Assembly (NCBI GenBank): GCA_019454045.1
Contig: SKCR01035568.1
Coordinates: forward strand, 62,001-126,000
DNA length: 64,000 nucleotides
From: Zanthoxylum bungeanum
Taxonomy: Eukaryota; Streptophyta; Magnoliopsida; Sapindales; Rutaceae
Direction of reading: 5' to 3'
Positions 23,002-36,610 of the stretch are shown piece after piece. Position numbers and translations under genes: made by a program. The notes below the pieces were generated by a model, which worked only from the letters and a program-made list of their open reading frames with translations, ran no database searches and was not told where the DNA came from. Within the stretch, counting starts at the first letter, position 1. Every line of letters starts with the position of its first letter.

Positions 23002-26000
23002 CACATAGCCAGTCACTCAAGTGTCGTACACCCGAACTATGTACGGTTGCTCAAATTGCTGAGAAAAGGTTTTCGTCAGCGGATTTTCATGATTATCGTC
23101 TGACGCGATTTATACGATCACACATCGCCACGATGTATGATCCGAACGAATCAGATGAATATAGAAGTATATATCTGGATCGTCGATGAGACCTTTAATT
23201 CTTTAGCCTTGTGCTGACGCCTAGCTCAGCTGCTAACAGAACTATATATCTAATCTAATTAGATTTATTATCGACCCAAATGGCTTCTATTGCTGCTCTA
23301 TGCTCCGCTCAGCCGCAGCAATATCCGCATTTGTTGTTTATTCGGCAACAGTATCTTGCTCGGAAGATTTCCAGCTCACTGTCCCGTTATTCAAACTTTA
23401 TAGTACCGCAGTATTTAACTGTTTGGAAACTTGCGTAGTGATCCCAGTCACTTCAAGTTCTCCTTCTCCATAGTTTAAGACAGCATCTTTAGTTCTCTAA
23501 GATACTAACAGATGTCCTTAACTTCAATCCAGTGACTATCACTTGGATTGACCCGATTGTGACTCCATATGCTCAAAGCGTATGAGACACCATATCAAGT
23601 ACATTTTAAATGTACAATTTCCCAGAGAGTGTTAACAACTCCAAATCTATCCCAGTAGATCTTTATTCCTTGAATAAAGGTTGTTACTCCCCAGAATTCT
23701 ACGGAGAATTTCTATGAAAGAATACTATGAAAGCCAAGCTTTCACCAATTGCTTTATGGGAATTTCATGTCAGTGCGCTCCCACTAACCTCCTTATATAC
23801 ACAAGAATCATTTCGTTTTGAGTCAAATCATAAACCATTATGATTATTAACTCAAAACGACAGTTCCAAGAACCTTATGCTTGCTCCAATCCAAACATGA
23901 TCGAATAACCCGCAAACCTTGTTTGTCGGTTATACAAAATCATCAGGATGTTGAAAATATCCTCCAAAAGGTTTCCTTTTCAGGAAAGCGATTTTGATCT
24001 TTAACTGACACATTTCATAAATGTACAGTTTCTCACAAGCATTATCCAAATGGATTTACCATGGCAACAGGTAAAAGGTTGAATCGTAATCAACACAATG
24101 TTGATAACGATACCTTTCCGTCACAAGCCTAGCTTTGTACGTTGGTATGTTGCCATCCATGTATGTCTTCCTTGAAGACTTACATTGTACCAATAGGCAC
24201 AATGCCTTGCGGTACAACAACTAGTATCCAAACATAGTTGTTATTCATGGAATCCATTTCAGACTCATGGCATTTTGCCATAATAGGGAGTCGATACCTT
24301 GTATCACTTCCTCGTACGTAGTCGGTTTGTATTCCTCCATAAGATTTACATCTTTAAGGGGTGAGATCAGACAACCCATACCCCAGTTGTTTTCTGACTC
24401 TCTCCGATCTACGAATTTCTTATGTATTCGAAGATTAATGGTATAGTCTCATCCTTGATGAACTATATGTGTTCCATTAAGGACTTCGTGCCTTGAACAG
24501 TATTACTTACTATTTTTGATTTTCATCGAGTATCACTATCCTCCCACTGACCACTGCATATCGGTATTCCTCTCAGGAAAACCGCATGGTGAGCAACAAT
24601 CATATTGTTCTCATGTGAGATTTATAAGTACTATACTTATGGTTTCCCTTAGGATAACCTATAATTGGCACTTATCCAATTTGGGTTCTAGTTTGGTATC
24701 ATCATCCAAACTTTATGCCTGGCATACCCAAATTATTAGGAATGAGAAACCCTGTTTCTTTCCTGTTCATATCCTATATGATATCTGTCAAACAGATTTA
24801 TATGGAACCTTATTCTAAATAAGTTTTGCACTGTTAATACATATCCGTTGAAGGAAATGGTAGCTCAGAGCGACTCGTGATAAACCTTATCATGTCCAAC
24901 AAAATTCGGTTTTTAGTTCGGACACATCGTCAAACTGACATGTCTCGGGAGGAGTCCTCATCTGAAAGAATACCATACTCTTCATGTATGTTTTGAAACT
25001 TACTGCTTAAGTATTTTCCATTACGGTCTTACCGTGACGGCAAAATACTATAGTCGATCTGTTTATCTCTACTTCGTGTCGAAACTCTAATAGTTTCCGA
25101 TCTGTGTTCTCAAAAGAAACACATAACCATAACGTGATGCCACATCTGTTAAGGTCACGAAATATTCATGTTCACATCTAGCCTAGCTAGATATGGGCCC
25201 ACTTTCTTCACCATGAATAGGCTAACAGATCGGTGGCACTTTACACCATTACCAAGTAAATAGTATTTTAGGTACTTTACCTAACAATAAACTAGATTCG
25301 TAGACTTTATTTGAATAGTCAAACAGTCCTAGTACCCCCTTCAAAAGTGCGGATATACGAGTCTTGTTTAAATTCTGTCCTAGACAACAATGCCACAAAT
25401 AAGTCTCTACTTGATCAAATCAATTTGAGCTATTTATTTGTCATTTATTTTTGTCATTTTATATTTTTGAGATTTTTTATTCAAAATATAATTCTGTTTT
25501 CACATCTGTGTTTATCTCAGTATCATCTTTATATAATGAACACTTAGTGTTCTAGAATATAAAGGTTTATCCATAATGGATTAAACACTGATATAGAGAT
25601 AATGTCTCTAGTCAAACTAGTTACTTATAACAGTTCCTAATTTAAGTACACACCCGAAGGGTAGTTCCTAAACTTAGGTATCTATGGTCGAAACAGCGAC
25701 TTTCGTCCCGTTTCCGATTCGCAGAGCAATCTCAGTTTGAAGTCAGTATCCTGCTCAAAGCAGATTCTGAACATCAATACATATATTTTATGTACCATAC
25801 TAGTATTTAAAATCTAATTTCAATACTAGTTATGAACATAACTTTGACAACATTTTTAAAGTCAGAGCCTTGCCCTTTCTTTAATTCCTTCGTGTCTGCC
25901 ATATCCAAATGGTAGTCACTTTGGGATATGTCAATTATCCATTTCAATATTTTAGGAACCTTAGGCCAAGCCTTGGGTTTTTAGAATATCGAAACGATGT

Positions 26001-26100
26001 GCACCTCGTGCTACATGCCCAATTGCAAACTTTGACTTTATCTCCTCTAGAATAGTCAATTAATTCTCCAAGAATTATAAATTGCAATTTTAATACTTTC
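23002..26100 (-). pseudogene. gag end and pol remnant of element B
   Basis: On the minus strand the order is: the remains of the gag zinc-knuckle tail (about 25880-25940), integrase C-part (about 24880-25020), reverse transcriptase (about 23700-24250) and RNase H (about 23200-23480). Each can be matched base by base to the corresponding part of elements A and C. No frame stays open for long and the catalytic boxes are lost. The open frames on the plus strand here (for example 24516-24818) are antisense by-products. Confidence 0.65.
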
Positions 26101-28847
26101 TTAAATCTAAAATTAGATTTATGACAAGTATATTAAATTAAGCATTAAAGTCATCATCACATAAATCTTCCAAAGATTTTATGCTCTACTTATTTTGCTT
26201 AATTTTGGGCGTAAGGTATAATAAGTTATTTTATCAAATAAAGTAACCTATTATTTATTCCCAATTTGAAAATTAAATCATTTAAAATATTTTAATCCCA
26301 GATTATATTTTAAATATCCAACTTTTCAATTTTTTATCTTGATTACAATAGTCCAACTATTTAATCAACGATTATTGGTACTATGTATTATAATGATTAT
26401 AATAGTCCAACTATATAATCAAATATAATCCAAATTAATTAACCTCAATTACATTGATTACTATAATCCAATTATAAAATCAACTGTAAACTGAAATTAA
26501 TTAATTCAAATATATTGATTAATATAATCCAATTATAGTAATCAAGTATAATACAGTCCAACTGTTTATTAAAACAACAATTTAAATATTAGTCCAACTA
26601 ACATTTAATATTACGACGAAATAATTTGAATGAGCGCGTATGGCGAGTAATTGAACGAATATTGCAAATTCAATTCTTTCCTGCCTCCCACTATTTTTCG
26701 GTCGAGCCTCTAACCCTCTGTCGAGTACTCGGGAAACCGTGTTTCCTAGTGGGCTAGGATCCCGTTAAATATCACACAATCTTGACTTTGGCCAACAAAT
26801 TGTATGATAATTAACTAGGTAGATCTCTAAGATCAATTGGATCCAATCCAATTCTCCTAGATCCAGTAGGTGGACATCCAAGTCCGAAACATATATCTTA
26901 TATATGCCTATATATCGAATATATACCCTAACCTTTTTCCTCTGAATCAACTAGGCCTTGGCTTTGGCACAACAAACCTAATGATCCCAGTCAAGCGTGG
27001 ACCCATTGACCATGGAAGCTTCGTAATCAATGTCGTTGGACATAAGTGGTCTTGACTTTGGCCAACAAACCACAACTTGGACAAGACACCAATATGGAAC
27101 AAAGCTTCGTGATTCAAACACACATCTTCGACGGACAAGGGCTTGACTTTGGCCAACAACCCATGCCAATCTAGGATCTTGAGCAAGAATCACTCAATGG
27201 AAGGAAAAGACGCATGATATTTGATGAGGGCTTTTCGCGTGCAAATTGGCTACCAATTTCATTATCTTTGTTAAGGTCTCATCATCATACACCCTTAAAC
27301 ATGCATTCTAAATACATAATAAAGCGAGTATGAAAATAAATAATAATGATATGCGGATGGATACTTTACATTGATCCTCGATCAAATCTCTCCCTTTCTC
27401 ACTCAAGCTAGCACTTGTACTACTTCTACCTGTTACACTACACTTCTAAAGAAACCTCATTTACATTGAGGGGAATAGGTGAGAAGAGAATACAAAGAGA
27501 ATAGAGGTGATAAGGCTGGACACGCAGGTCCAATTTAATAAATCGAATTTATTACAACAATTTCCAAAATTGCCCCACCCGACTAATATCCATCCGATAT
27601 ACATTATTCGTTCATCACAACCACGTATTCACACAAAAGCATGCTATCAATCAATCTAATCAAATTAATTAATCTGATAATTATGTGATCATCCAATGTT
27701 CAAACAACGATTTGATTTTGCGCGAGTCAAACTCGTTTTGCGAATAAGTACTCAAAGTACGAATTCTTGAATTAAATTAAACTACATAATTAAATCCAAT
27801 TTAACATGTATTTAATACTAATTCACTATTCAATTCCAAATTAAATATTACACTTTATTTAATAAACCTTTTCGACTTAAATTCCAAATTTAATCGCATC
27901 GGGACTCAAAGCCCGATTAACATCCAACGTCAATTCAATTCAAGTCTAATGGGCTTTAATTAATTTCTATAAGGCGTGGGCTTCGGCAACCAAAGCCCAA
28001 TCAAGGAGTAACCCCATACCCAGAAATCAATTTAGGCCCATTAGGCCCAATTAAACTTTAAAGGTTTATAAGTTGCATTTGGGCTTTATGGTTATGGTTT
28101 TGGGCCCAATTGGATCCAATCCATATGGCCTAAACCCAACTTGATATAATCAAGCCCAATAAGCCCAATTACAACTTAATAAGCCCAAATCCAATTTGAA
28201 GGCCTAATTCATTAAATTACACAAATCCAATTTCGCAATTTAATTACCTAAAGTGTATTACATGATTAATCACCCAAATCAATATTTCTAAAACATGAAA
28301 TTAGTCCAATTAATCATGTTCATTATCATCATCACATGTCCAACACATAAATGAAAAAATCAAACCCATTACATGCTTTAATGCTCTCGGCCAAGGAGGG
28401 ATTTTGTGTCCGATTTGGTTTCAATCCAATCAAACCCACAATCGACATTAAATCAACATCCTAAATGATTTCCAACACATCCAATGTTCAAAAATCAAAA
28501 TTGCCAAGACATTAGGGCATATCTATTCGGCCAACATGAAGATTTGGGGTTTTTATGTTCAATTCAAAATCCAATCCAATTAGTTTCAAATTAACATTAT
28601 CCTACATGATTCTAACTCATCCAATGAATCAAAATCAAAAAATTCCAAGAATCCAAAATTCATACACATTCGGCCAGGCATAAAATATTGGGGAAAATTA
28701 TTCCAAATTAATTTTCAACAAATTGGTCCAACCAAAATGCAATTAGACATGTTTATAAGCATACTCAAACAATCAATTTATTCAAATCATGCTCAAAACA
28801 AATTTACCCAAATTTTAAGCCCTACATTTTTCATGCTTGAACCTATA
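26101..28847 (-). other. Leader of element B
   Basis: Non-coding, and homologous to the leader of element A in reverse. It has the recurring CTTGACTTTGGCCAACAA phrase (near 26772, 27050 and 27143) and degenerate copies of the AT-rich tandem unit (26390-26560). GGGCC-containing phrases lie at 27950-28150. Confidence 0.6.
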
Positions 28848-28860
28848 GCTCTTGATGCCA
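28848..28860 (-). other. Primer-binding site of element B
   Basis: On the minus strand TGGCATCAAGAGC begins one base after the 5' LTR. It resembles the initiator Met-tRNA site TGGTATCAGAGC. Confidence 0.75.
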
Positions 28861-28861
28861 T

Positions 28862-30973
28862 TGTTAGGTTTTATCTAGGTCCCAAGATCAAACAAGACAT
28901 GAAATCATGTGTGAATACATCAATGGAGGTAGCGGAATACTCACATCGATCGGTTGAGAGACGGGCAAGCAACAAAACTTGAAAAACCCCACTATTTGGG
29001 GTGTGAACTGCAGTGAAAAGTTCACTGTTTTGGCTTCAAATTTGGTCCTTCGTCAAGCTCCAAGCTCCAAGCTTCGTCGAACGGATCCCGCCTCATGGGT
29101 GAACCTCCCTAACACCTTCGTAAGTCTCGTAAGTGTGCTAGCACTTGTGTTTTTGCAACAAAAACCACTCATTGCCTCCCTTGAAGCTCACGGCAGTGAG
29201 CTGTGTAGAAGAAAGATAACAAAGCCCTTGGGCGTGTATTGATGGAGAGAAAAGGAGGAGAAGTGTTATGGTTGAGTTAGTAATTGAATTACAAAAATGT
29301 TTTATATATTTTTCCAAAAATTAATAAGCATTTACCATTTTAATTTATCAATAAAGTAAATGGTAATGGCTCTCTCAACCACCAACACTATTCCAACAAC
29401 ACAACCATCACTATTCAATGTCACTTTATCAAAGTGACTTGATGTGTGTCTATCAATCAATCAACTCAATCACATCAATCAATCACATCACTCAAAGTGA
29501 CTTTTGATTTGACGCTTGATGTGACGAATGATTTAATGCTTGATGTGACTTGCGTCGCCGCACTCGAATTCGAAATACGAATGCGCTCGCAATCACACTC
29601 AGGCTCGGGTTCGCTAATTCCCAATTAGCGAGTTTTCCGTTCCGTCGTAATTAAATGATTACGCCTAGCGAATTCACTATTCACGTCGCTAACGAATTAA
29701 TTCTAAATTAATTCGTTCGCCCGAATTAAAATCTAATTTTAATTCCGCGTCGAAATCCAATTTCAATTAATATATCGAATATATTAATTTAACAATTAAT
29801 TCTAAATTAATCATTCTCTCTCTTTAGACGATATTTTATCCAGATAAAATATCTCCGTAATTAATCATAGATTAATTTTCTCTTTCTTCTATATAATCCC
29901 AGATTATTAATGAGTGCGAGTTATGCGTCATCGGTGTATTATCGGGAAGCGACCCATGAGATCCCCGGATAATTCGGCAGTAAAACGGTCGTCGGAGTAT
30001 CCGAATCACGTACGTACCAAGTACTAGTCTATACTACGTTCTACCGATTTACGAGACAAGATCGGCTTCTAGCAAAGCACGAAGTCTACCCAATTCTCCG
30101 GTCATATTCATCTAAGAATATTTAAGATCTATATCAAGCGTAGTATACCAAGTATTATGTATATCGGCCCAGTATCAGATAGTCACGTGCTAGGGCTGGG
30201 GCTGGATAAGTGTCTGCCCCGTCCGAAGCACATATCGGATGTCTGGTAACTAGTCTCTATAATCGGATATACATGACCTTGTCATAATATCCCGATGGCC
30301 GGCCAGCACTTAAGAGCACTAATACCGTATCCTGCGTGACATCATCTCCATTATGACTGGAGTGATACTTCCGTCTTGACATCACACCCAATACTCTACG
30401 ATTCTCAATATACCCAGCATTGGCGTACACAGAACCGGTTAGAGTCCTAGACGACCTCAACTAAAGTATATTGATTGTCGTAAGCATTAGCGGTGCAAGT
30501 CTCAGGTTAAGACCATACACACCTACCCTGATGTCGGACTCCCATAGACACATAGTCATAATACCAATGGGATTCCGAGGGGTCTATCCAGAGCGAAGCT
30601 GTTTCCCGTATCATCGGTGAAACACAACCTCCTATCGCACTTGCATAAGTATCCAATACTTATATATATGAGAACTATGCCGTTGTGCCCTCACAACGCG
30701 CACAAGTGCAATACTAGTCTATTCCGCATTATCGATGTCCAGTCTCGATAATACTCCGGCTAGGGATATTTAATGATTAATCCTTCGTGGACTGATACTG
30801 TCTCATATCATTCTCAATCCAGGAACTAATCATATGGACCTCTCTTCATTTATATATCTAAGGTGATCTAATCACAATGATGAGAGAGTGCAATTTCCTT
30901 GTCACATAGTTAATTTGTACAACAACACTATGATCTGTACAAATAGTGACGCTATGGGTCATATTATCCAACA
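28862..30973 (-). repeat. 5' LTR of element B
   Basis: About 2.11 kb, slightly longer than the left copy through small insertions. It is bounded by the primer-binding site on one side and the CACAG duplication on the other. It carries the family's inverted-repeat array (about 29640-29915). Confidence 0.9.
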
Positions 30974-30978
30974 CACAG

Positions 30979-31559
30979 CTCATGACGAAAGGTCCAACTG
31001 AATCTAAATGATGATAGTCCCAAACACAAGCATAAAGGGATGGTTTCTATTGGTCATACAACTACGGTTCACATGTGGGTTTATGGGAGTATAGAGAAAG
31101 GCTCCTGTCGGCAAAGGATTGCCCACAACTAGGTCTCCCCACTCAAGGGTTCGGACGACCAAATAAACACACCCTTTTTTATACGCTAAGTACGTGCCAA
31201 CGAGTGATAATACATGAATGACTGTCAAATGGATTTCTTATTGAAGATTCCCCAGAGGGAGGGTGGATCGAACTCTCTTAAATACCCTTGCCTCTTAGGC
31301 TCTTATCGCCTTGGTGACAGTAATAAACAAATGGGTCCTCCAAATTAGTCCATCACGGCAAGCTTCGAGTAAATGATTATCTAGGTGCCATCACAGCATT
31401 TCTTTCAGCTATAGAAAGGTAGTGAATGAAGGAAGACACCAAACCATTACCTAGCTCTAATAATGCCTTTGATTAAACCCCTTCAACCCACTGTAGACAC
31501 GGTTAACTAAAAGAAAAATCACAAACATTACAAGGCATTATTTCGGGGCCGATTCTCTA
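30979..31559 (-). other. Leader of element J between B and the 5' LTR
   Basis: Non-coding sequence next to the J primer-binding site. No open frame or repeat stands out. It joins to 20571-20928 once element B is removed. Confidence 0.6.
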
Positions 31560-31577
31560 TCCCCAGTGGAGTCGCCA
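31560..31577 (-). other. Primer-binding site of element J
   Basis: On the minus strand TGGCGACTCCACTGGGGA lies 3 bases inside the LTR. It starts with TGG, the complement of a tRNA CCA end. It differs from both the tRNA-Asp site of element E and the Met-tRNA type of A and B. I do not assign the tRNA with certainty. It fixes the element's direction. Confidence 0.7.
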
Positions 31578-31580
31578 GAC

Positions 31581-33925
31581 TGTAGGACACAGAAATCGAT
31601 GACACTGTTCTAGGCTCGCGACCCGGTCGGGAGTACGGAGTAGCCCACGGGGGACTAAACCGGAGAATAATAGAGTCGCCACCCAGCGTGAACTGGGAAA
31701 TGATTTAAGGCTGCACTCACCCCTCGCAAGGGAAGACCTCAAACCATTGGGTTTGGAATGGTCCTTTACTTATGCCACTTGTAATAAACGGATTTATGTG
31801 ATAATATAATCGAGTCTACGCAACATACATTCGTAAGAATAACCTATATCTTAGTTTGCATACATAAGAGTGGAACCTATATCTAAGTTTGCATGCATAA
31901 AAGTAAATCGACATAACGGCAAGCACACAATTTCATGAACATATTAAATTGATAAATACGGAAACATAAATAAATAATAATTGTCTAAACATAAACATTG
32001 AAGAGATATAATTAAGCTCCTAATGCGAAAGAAATAACTAAATCATGCATGGAAATAACGTTCTATTTCTAATGAACCATGGATAAACACAGGATTAGAT
32101 AAAATGAAATATGTGTGTTTCTCAAGTAGTACATGGAATTGTATCCCAAGTTCAGACCGTACTACCGTCCATTCGGATTCGGCTACGGAATTTACGTTTG
32201 GGTTTCCATTCGATATACCACAAGAGATAGCACAAACTCATTCATCCCACAACAATAAGATACATGAACCAACAATACGCATGCGAAGAAATACTAATAA
32301 ATAATTAAAAAGATGAACGAGAATAAATAAAAGGGTGCCCTCAGGTCTTACCTTTTAAGTCCCCTCTTGGAAGTGCATTACGCGGCCGTCGGAAGGGTTA
32401 ATGCTCTGTAACTCCTCTGGTTCATTGGTTCACTATTTTCCTTCGTTGTTCCACTGTTTTGTCTCGGTTTCTTCACTGTTTTATAATGACTTTGCTGCTG
32501 TTTTGGGTATTATTTTTGGTGAAATATGGGACTATTTTAGGGTTATTATGGGTCTGTTTCGGGGCTGTTTTGAGGACTATTTTTGGTGCCGATTATTGTT
32601 CGATTTAAAGGGTGATTTACTCACTGTTTTGGATAGTTTCACGTTGATGTTTCTCGGTTGGGTGGCTGCTGTTTGGCTTTGTGTTTGTCGGTGGAGAGGG
32701 GTTCTTTTCTTACGTTCAGAGTAGAGTTTGTTGGTTTTGTTTACGTGCGTTGGGTGCTGTTTTGTGAGGCTGTCAGTGTGCCGTGAGTGACTTTTTGAAT
32801 AGATGAAGGGCAGTTAGGCGTGATCGATGGGGATGGTGTCTGGTTACATGGGGTTTTAACGTGTGAGGAGGAGTTACTTTGGAGCTGTCGGCTGATGGCT
32901 TGTTTGGTCTGCTTTATGGGTTGGCTGAGCGTGTGAAGTGTGAGGAGAGTTTAATGGCTTTTTATTTGGACGTGAGTCAGTTGGTGGGGGCGTGTGCGTA
33001 GCTAAAGGGTTTTGATGCTTGAGGGCTGCTTTTGTTGTTGATTTGATTTGGTCAAAAGGGCAGTTTGGTTTATTGGTCTTGTTGATGTCGTGTCTTTGTT
33101 TCTTTCTCGTTTGTGGTTTGTGTGGAGATGAGTTTTTATTGCTCGGAGGAGGGCTGATTCATGGCTGTTGAGGGGTTATTTGGTTAGTGTGTGAGAGAGA
33201 AGATGATGTGAGGAGAGAGGGAACTGATTAGGGTTTATTATTTATTTTATTGTGTTGTTGATGAGCCGAGGGAGAGAGAGGCGTGAGTGATGGAGAGAGG
33301 CTAATGGTTTCTTTCTTTTAGTGTTTTTTTTCGTGAATGAGCTCTATAGTGAAAGGTTTGGTTTATGTCTATTTTTATAGGAGATGATTAGGGTTGTCCT
33401 TATTTGGGTAGGAAAGAAATCATGCAATCATGGGGGGTATCTCTTAATTAGTGTGCTACAAGGAAAAGATCCATTGAATTAAGAAGGTGATTTGTTTTAG
33501 TTTAGGAAATGGATTTATGGGATTTGATTTGACTTATTTAGTTTAGGCATTTGATTTGATTTGATTTATTTAATTTGGGAAGGTGATTTGATTTGATTTG
33601 ATTTATTTAATGTGTTGGATATTTTGGATTGGGCTTGGAGGCTTGGGCGTGTGGCTTGGCTTTTTTGGTGGGCTTGGGCGTGTAGGTTGGTGGTGTGTGG
33701 GCTTGGGTGTGTGGCTTGGTATGGGTTACGGGGGTTTTGGGCCGAGGATAACAGTTAAACAGAGAATAATCGAGTGAACCCGAGGCTAAGCAAATGAATG
33801 AAATCTAGCAAGGTATTGAGTTTTCCCTTCTGACATCTGTTTCCCGTGACTTCCGCAACTTACAGGGTAGTGCCTCCATACGAGGCTCATCATCGGGACT
33901 TATATGCAAAAATACAGTGCCTACA
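31581..33925 (-). repeat. 5' LTR of element J
   Basis: About 2.35 kb with inverted ends TGTAGG/CCTACA. One side is the primer-binding site. The other is TTCGT, a one-base variant of the left target duplication, after which the G gag frame resumes. It lacks the 43-bp array present in the left copy. Confidence 0.85.
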
Positions 33926-33930
33926 TTCGT

Positions 33931-34090
33931 TAGACGACTTCTTGTAAAAGAACTACCTCTTGGGAGGACTTGACAATACCCTGTACAATGTGTACAAATG
34001 CATGATTTCTGCAGAGATTCTCTGGGAATCTCTCGAGAAGAATTAAAAATCGAGGATGTCGGGAATAATAAATTTATTGTGGGTAGGTTC
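33931..34090 (+). pseudogene. gag middle part of element G
   Basis: This encodes LDDFL, then a stop where Cys is expected, then KNY, LDNTLYNVYK and ISAEILWESLEK. After a one-base shift it reads KIEDVGNNKFIVGR. These are the central part of Copia Gag. It joins the N-part upstream of element J in frame. It ends at the solo LTR K, beyond which gag continues with FLDYKMVDSR. The nonsense codon and the frameshift show decay. Confidence 0.75.
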
Positions 34091-34913
34091 TATTGGGGTG
34101 TCGGGCGAAGAGCGCAGTAGAATCGTTGTTCGGGCGAAATTGTAATTTCAAATTTTTTTAAATTACCGAATAAATTATTCAATAACTAATATGAATAATT
34201 TATTCATATTTCCCCTAAACCTATTTATTCGATATCAAATAACGACATAAATACATATATGAGAAGTCACAAAACTTTTACGAAAAACATTTTTCCGCAA
34301 AACGCGTTTTTGACCGAACCGACCACCCGACACTTATGGAGAATGCCCAGGTCAGCTCCAATAGTGTTAGGGCAGTTCATGGGCTACCCAAACAGTGACG
34401 AACTCACTGTTTGGACAGCCGTCACCCGGTTGGTTCAAAAGTCACCCGGTAATGCCGTTTTTGGCCATTTTCACTTATTTCAACTCTGAAACACTTTCCG
34501 GAAATTGTTCCAACTCCCAAAACACATCCAATACATTCACAAGACATATTTTTCATCACCAAAATATCACATATTCCAAATTTTCAAGATTAATCTAATT
34601 AATCACAACACCAATTCAAGTCACCACATATGAAGCACCCAAGAACAATTCTAGGCATTACAAGAGTTGTTATAACACTCTAGAATGGCAACATGTCATC
34701 TAATGAGCAATTTGAATCAATATTACAATAATATTGTCCTAAACACTTCACACATGCATCAACACTTCCAAATTCATCCACCAACACCAAAAGCCCCAAA
34801 TTCTTAAAGAAAATGAAACCCTAGAATCATACTAGATCATCAAGAAAATAAGAAACATGCTTTCAAGATCAAAGGGATATAGAATTACCTTTAATTCCTA
34901 AATTCCTGAAAGC

Positions 34914-34959
34914 TTTTCTTGATTTTCTTGATTTTCTTGATTTTCTTGATTTTTCTTCA
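34914..34959. repeat. Short tandem repeat, TTGATTTTC units
   Basis: A 9-bp unit is repeated about four to five times inside solo LTR K. This is a simple microsatellite. Confidence 0.8.
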
Positions 34960-35466
34960 AAAAAAATTTGAGAGCTATTTTGGTGTATATGTTCGTCCAT
35001 GGTGGAATTCAAGTGAAGAAGAAAACATTTTTTTTCTTTTAAATTCCTTATTACCGACTTAATAAAGGGCAATTTGATCATTTTGTGTTCTTAATTTCAT
35101 TAAATTAAAGTAAAGATAAGATAATCTTAAACTTGGACAAATCAAATTTGAACACTTAAGCTTAATAAACCATACTATGTGAACCAATAATAATTGGACA
35201 AATTTCATAACATTTATGAAAAAAGTTTATTAATTAATCATTTAAATATTTAACAATTAAATATCCAAATAATCAATTAATATAATTATTATTATATATG
35301 TATTTTTATTTACAATAAATAACAAATACATATATTTATGGCATGTGTCAAAATCTCATTTGGCGATTAATTAATGTATATCTAATCGTATTATGTATCA
35401 AATACAAATACACAATAATTATTAAATGACTGAAATCCCCTAATGCATGTGTTATCATTTAACCAT

Positions 35467-35620
35467 GGGCAATGCAATATGAATAATACAGATTATTCAT
35501 AATATTTCATCGGATTAAATGAGTTAATTAAAATCGTTTAACCGATTAAACGATTCAAATTAACTCATTTAATCCGATGAAGTATTATGAATAATCTGTA
35601 TTATTCATATTGTGTTGCCC
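35467..35620. repeat. Near-perfect 154-bp palindrome (63-bp arms)
   Basis: The left arm (35467-35529) and right arm (35558-35620) are reverse complements with about three mismatches. The 28-bp centre is itself partly palindromic (AATCGTTTAA pairs with TTAAACGATT). It lies in the solo LTR K. No flanking target duplication was seen that would make it an independent foldback transposon. Confidence 0.85.
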
Positions 35621-36610
35621 AAGTGATCAACGAGTACACTTCATATTGTGGGACTCTCTAAGTTTAGGTTTATCCGTCACGAAATCCAATTTTGTGTCCA
35701 TAATCCACCTACTCATGGATTATGATGACCACGGATAATCTCGCTAATACATATTATACCTGGGGTATAGATAAAAACGTCAAACCCGTTCGGTATAATA
35801 TAGTTGACTTTCAATTTATGATCTCTAAATAACACTCGGAACTGATTTCTGAAGTCATACCACGGCCATGGATTTACTAGATCGTAAACACGTGTAGGAT
35901 GCTTATGCCCTATACACAAGAATGACGGATCCTCTCTTGATACACACTGGATATCATGAGCATCAGCCCATACCCAACGAACAGACGGAGGTCTGATCAT
36001 GAATAGATCGGTGACGTGACTGCCATCAAAGGGTGGAGGATAACTCATATATCCCATTGTGGTATCTCAAGTCGAATGACCACTATGCTCGCTCAACTCG
36101 TGAAGATTCCTATTGACGTTGGTGTACCATCTATTAGGAAATCTTCGGTGAGTCGTTCAGTGTTTATCAAATAAACACCTACATGTCTATACGAGTCTCC
36201 CGAGACTCATGGTTCATTGGGATAAACCATCGGACTAAGTCACGATATACGACATGTACTGGTCTCAGCGGATTTTACTAACCGACCCGTGTTAGTAAAT
36301 CTTGACCAGGAACTTTATTTAAGGATATACATCTTATAGTGTGCTTCTCAATGTCAATTACAAACTATGTTGTAACTACGCACTATATTGTAAATCCTAG
36401 GGTCTTTGTATAATATACACGTATCACTAAACCAGATTTAGTTTCGATATAATCATAATCAGATATCTAATCGTAATTAGATCGAATAAGTGTATAAAAG
36501 ACAAGGGTGCTACCATTAAATTAGTAATATTATGGAAAATAGAATTGCTCGTATTCATGAATCAGACATAAATACGATCCGGATTGGCACTCCGAGCACC
36601 AACCCTAACA

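Larger units (their letters stand above)
20934..30973 (-). mobile_element. Element B: complete, decayed long-LTR Copia retrotransposon
   Basis: A perfect 5-bp target duplication CACAG flanks it (20929-20933 and 30974-30978). On the minus strand it reads LTR (TGTTGGATAATATGACCC...CCTAACA), primer-binding site, leader, gag relic, pol relic, polypurine tract, LTR. It is about 10.0 kb. It belongs to the same family as A and C, and the two LTRs differ by a few percent over the stretches I compared. It lies inside element J. Confidence 0.92.
14933..33925 (-). mobile_element. Element J: Tat/Ogre-like Ty3/Gypsy retrotransposon, internally deleted
   Basis: The ends are inverted (TGTAGG at 14933, CCTACA at 33920-33925). 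The flanks GTCGT and TTCGT differ by one base and restore the G gag frame. A primer-binding site sits inside the right LTR edge on the minus strand, so the element points left. Inside are a leader, a gag remnant of the Tat type, and no recognisable protease, RT or integrase, so pol has been lost. Element B is inserted between leader and gag. The left LTR region has expanded by a minisatellite. Confidence 0.75.
34091..36610 (-). mobile_element. Solo LTR K inserted in the G gag
   Basis: One LTR-like unit of about 2.5 kb with no internal region. On the minus strand it starts TGTTAGGGTTGGTG and ends CACCCCAATA (a variant of the expected CA end). The flanks GGTTC (34086-34090) and GGTTT (36611-36615) are a target duplication with one mismatch. 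Removing K restores the gag phrase GR-FLDYKM. A long palindrome lies inside it. The parent family is not represented elsewhere in the window. Confidence 0.75.

Noticed and set aside
35713..36057. A 114-codon open frame on the minus strand in solo LTR K
   Set aside because: It is in the sense direction of the LTR, but has no recognisable domain and no second copy for comparison; it is likely to be chance.
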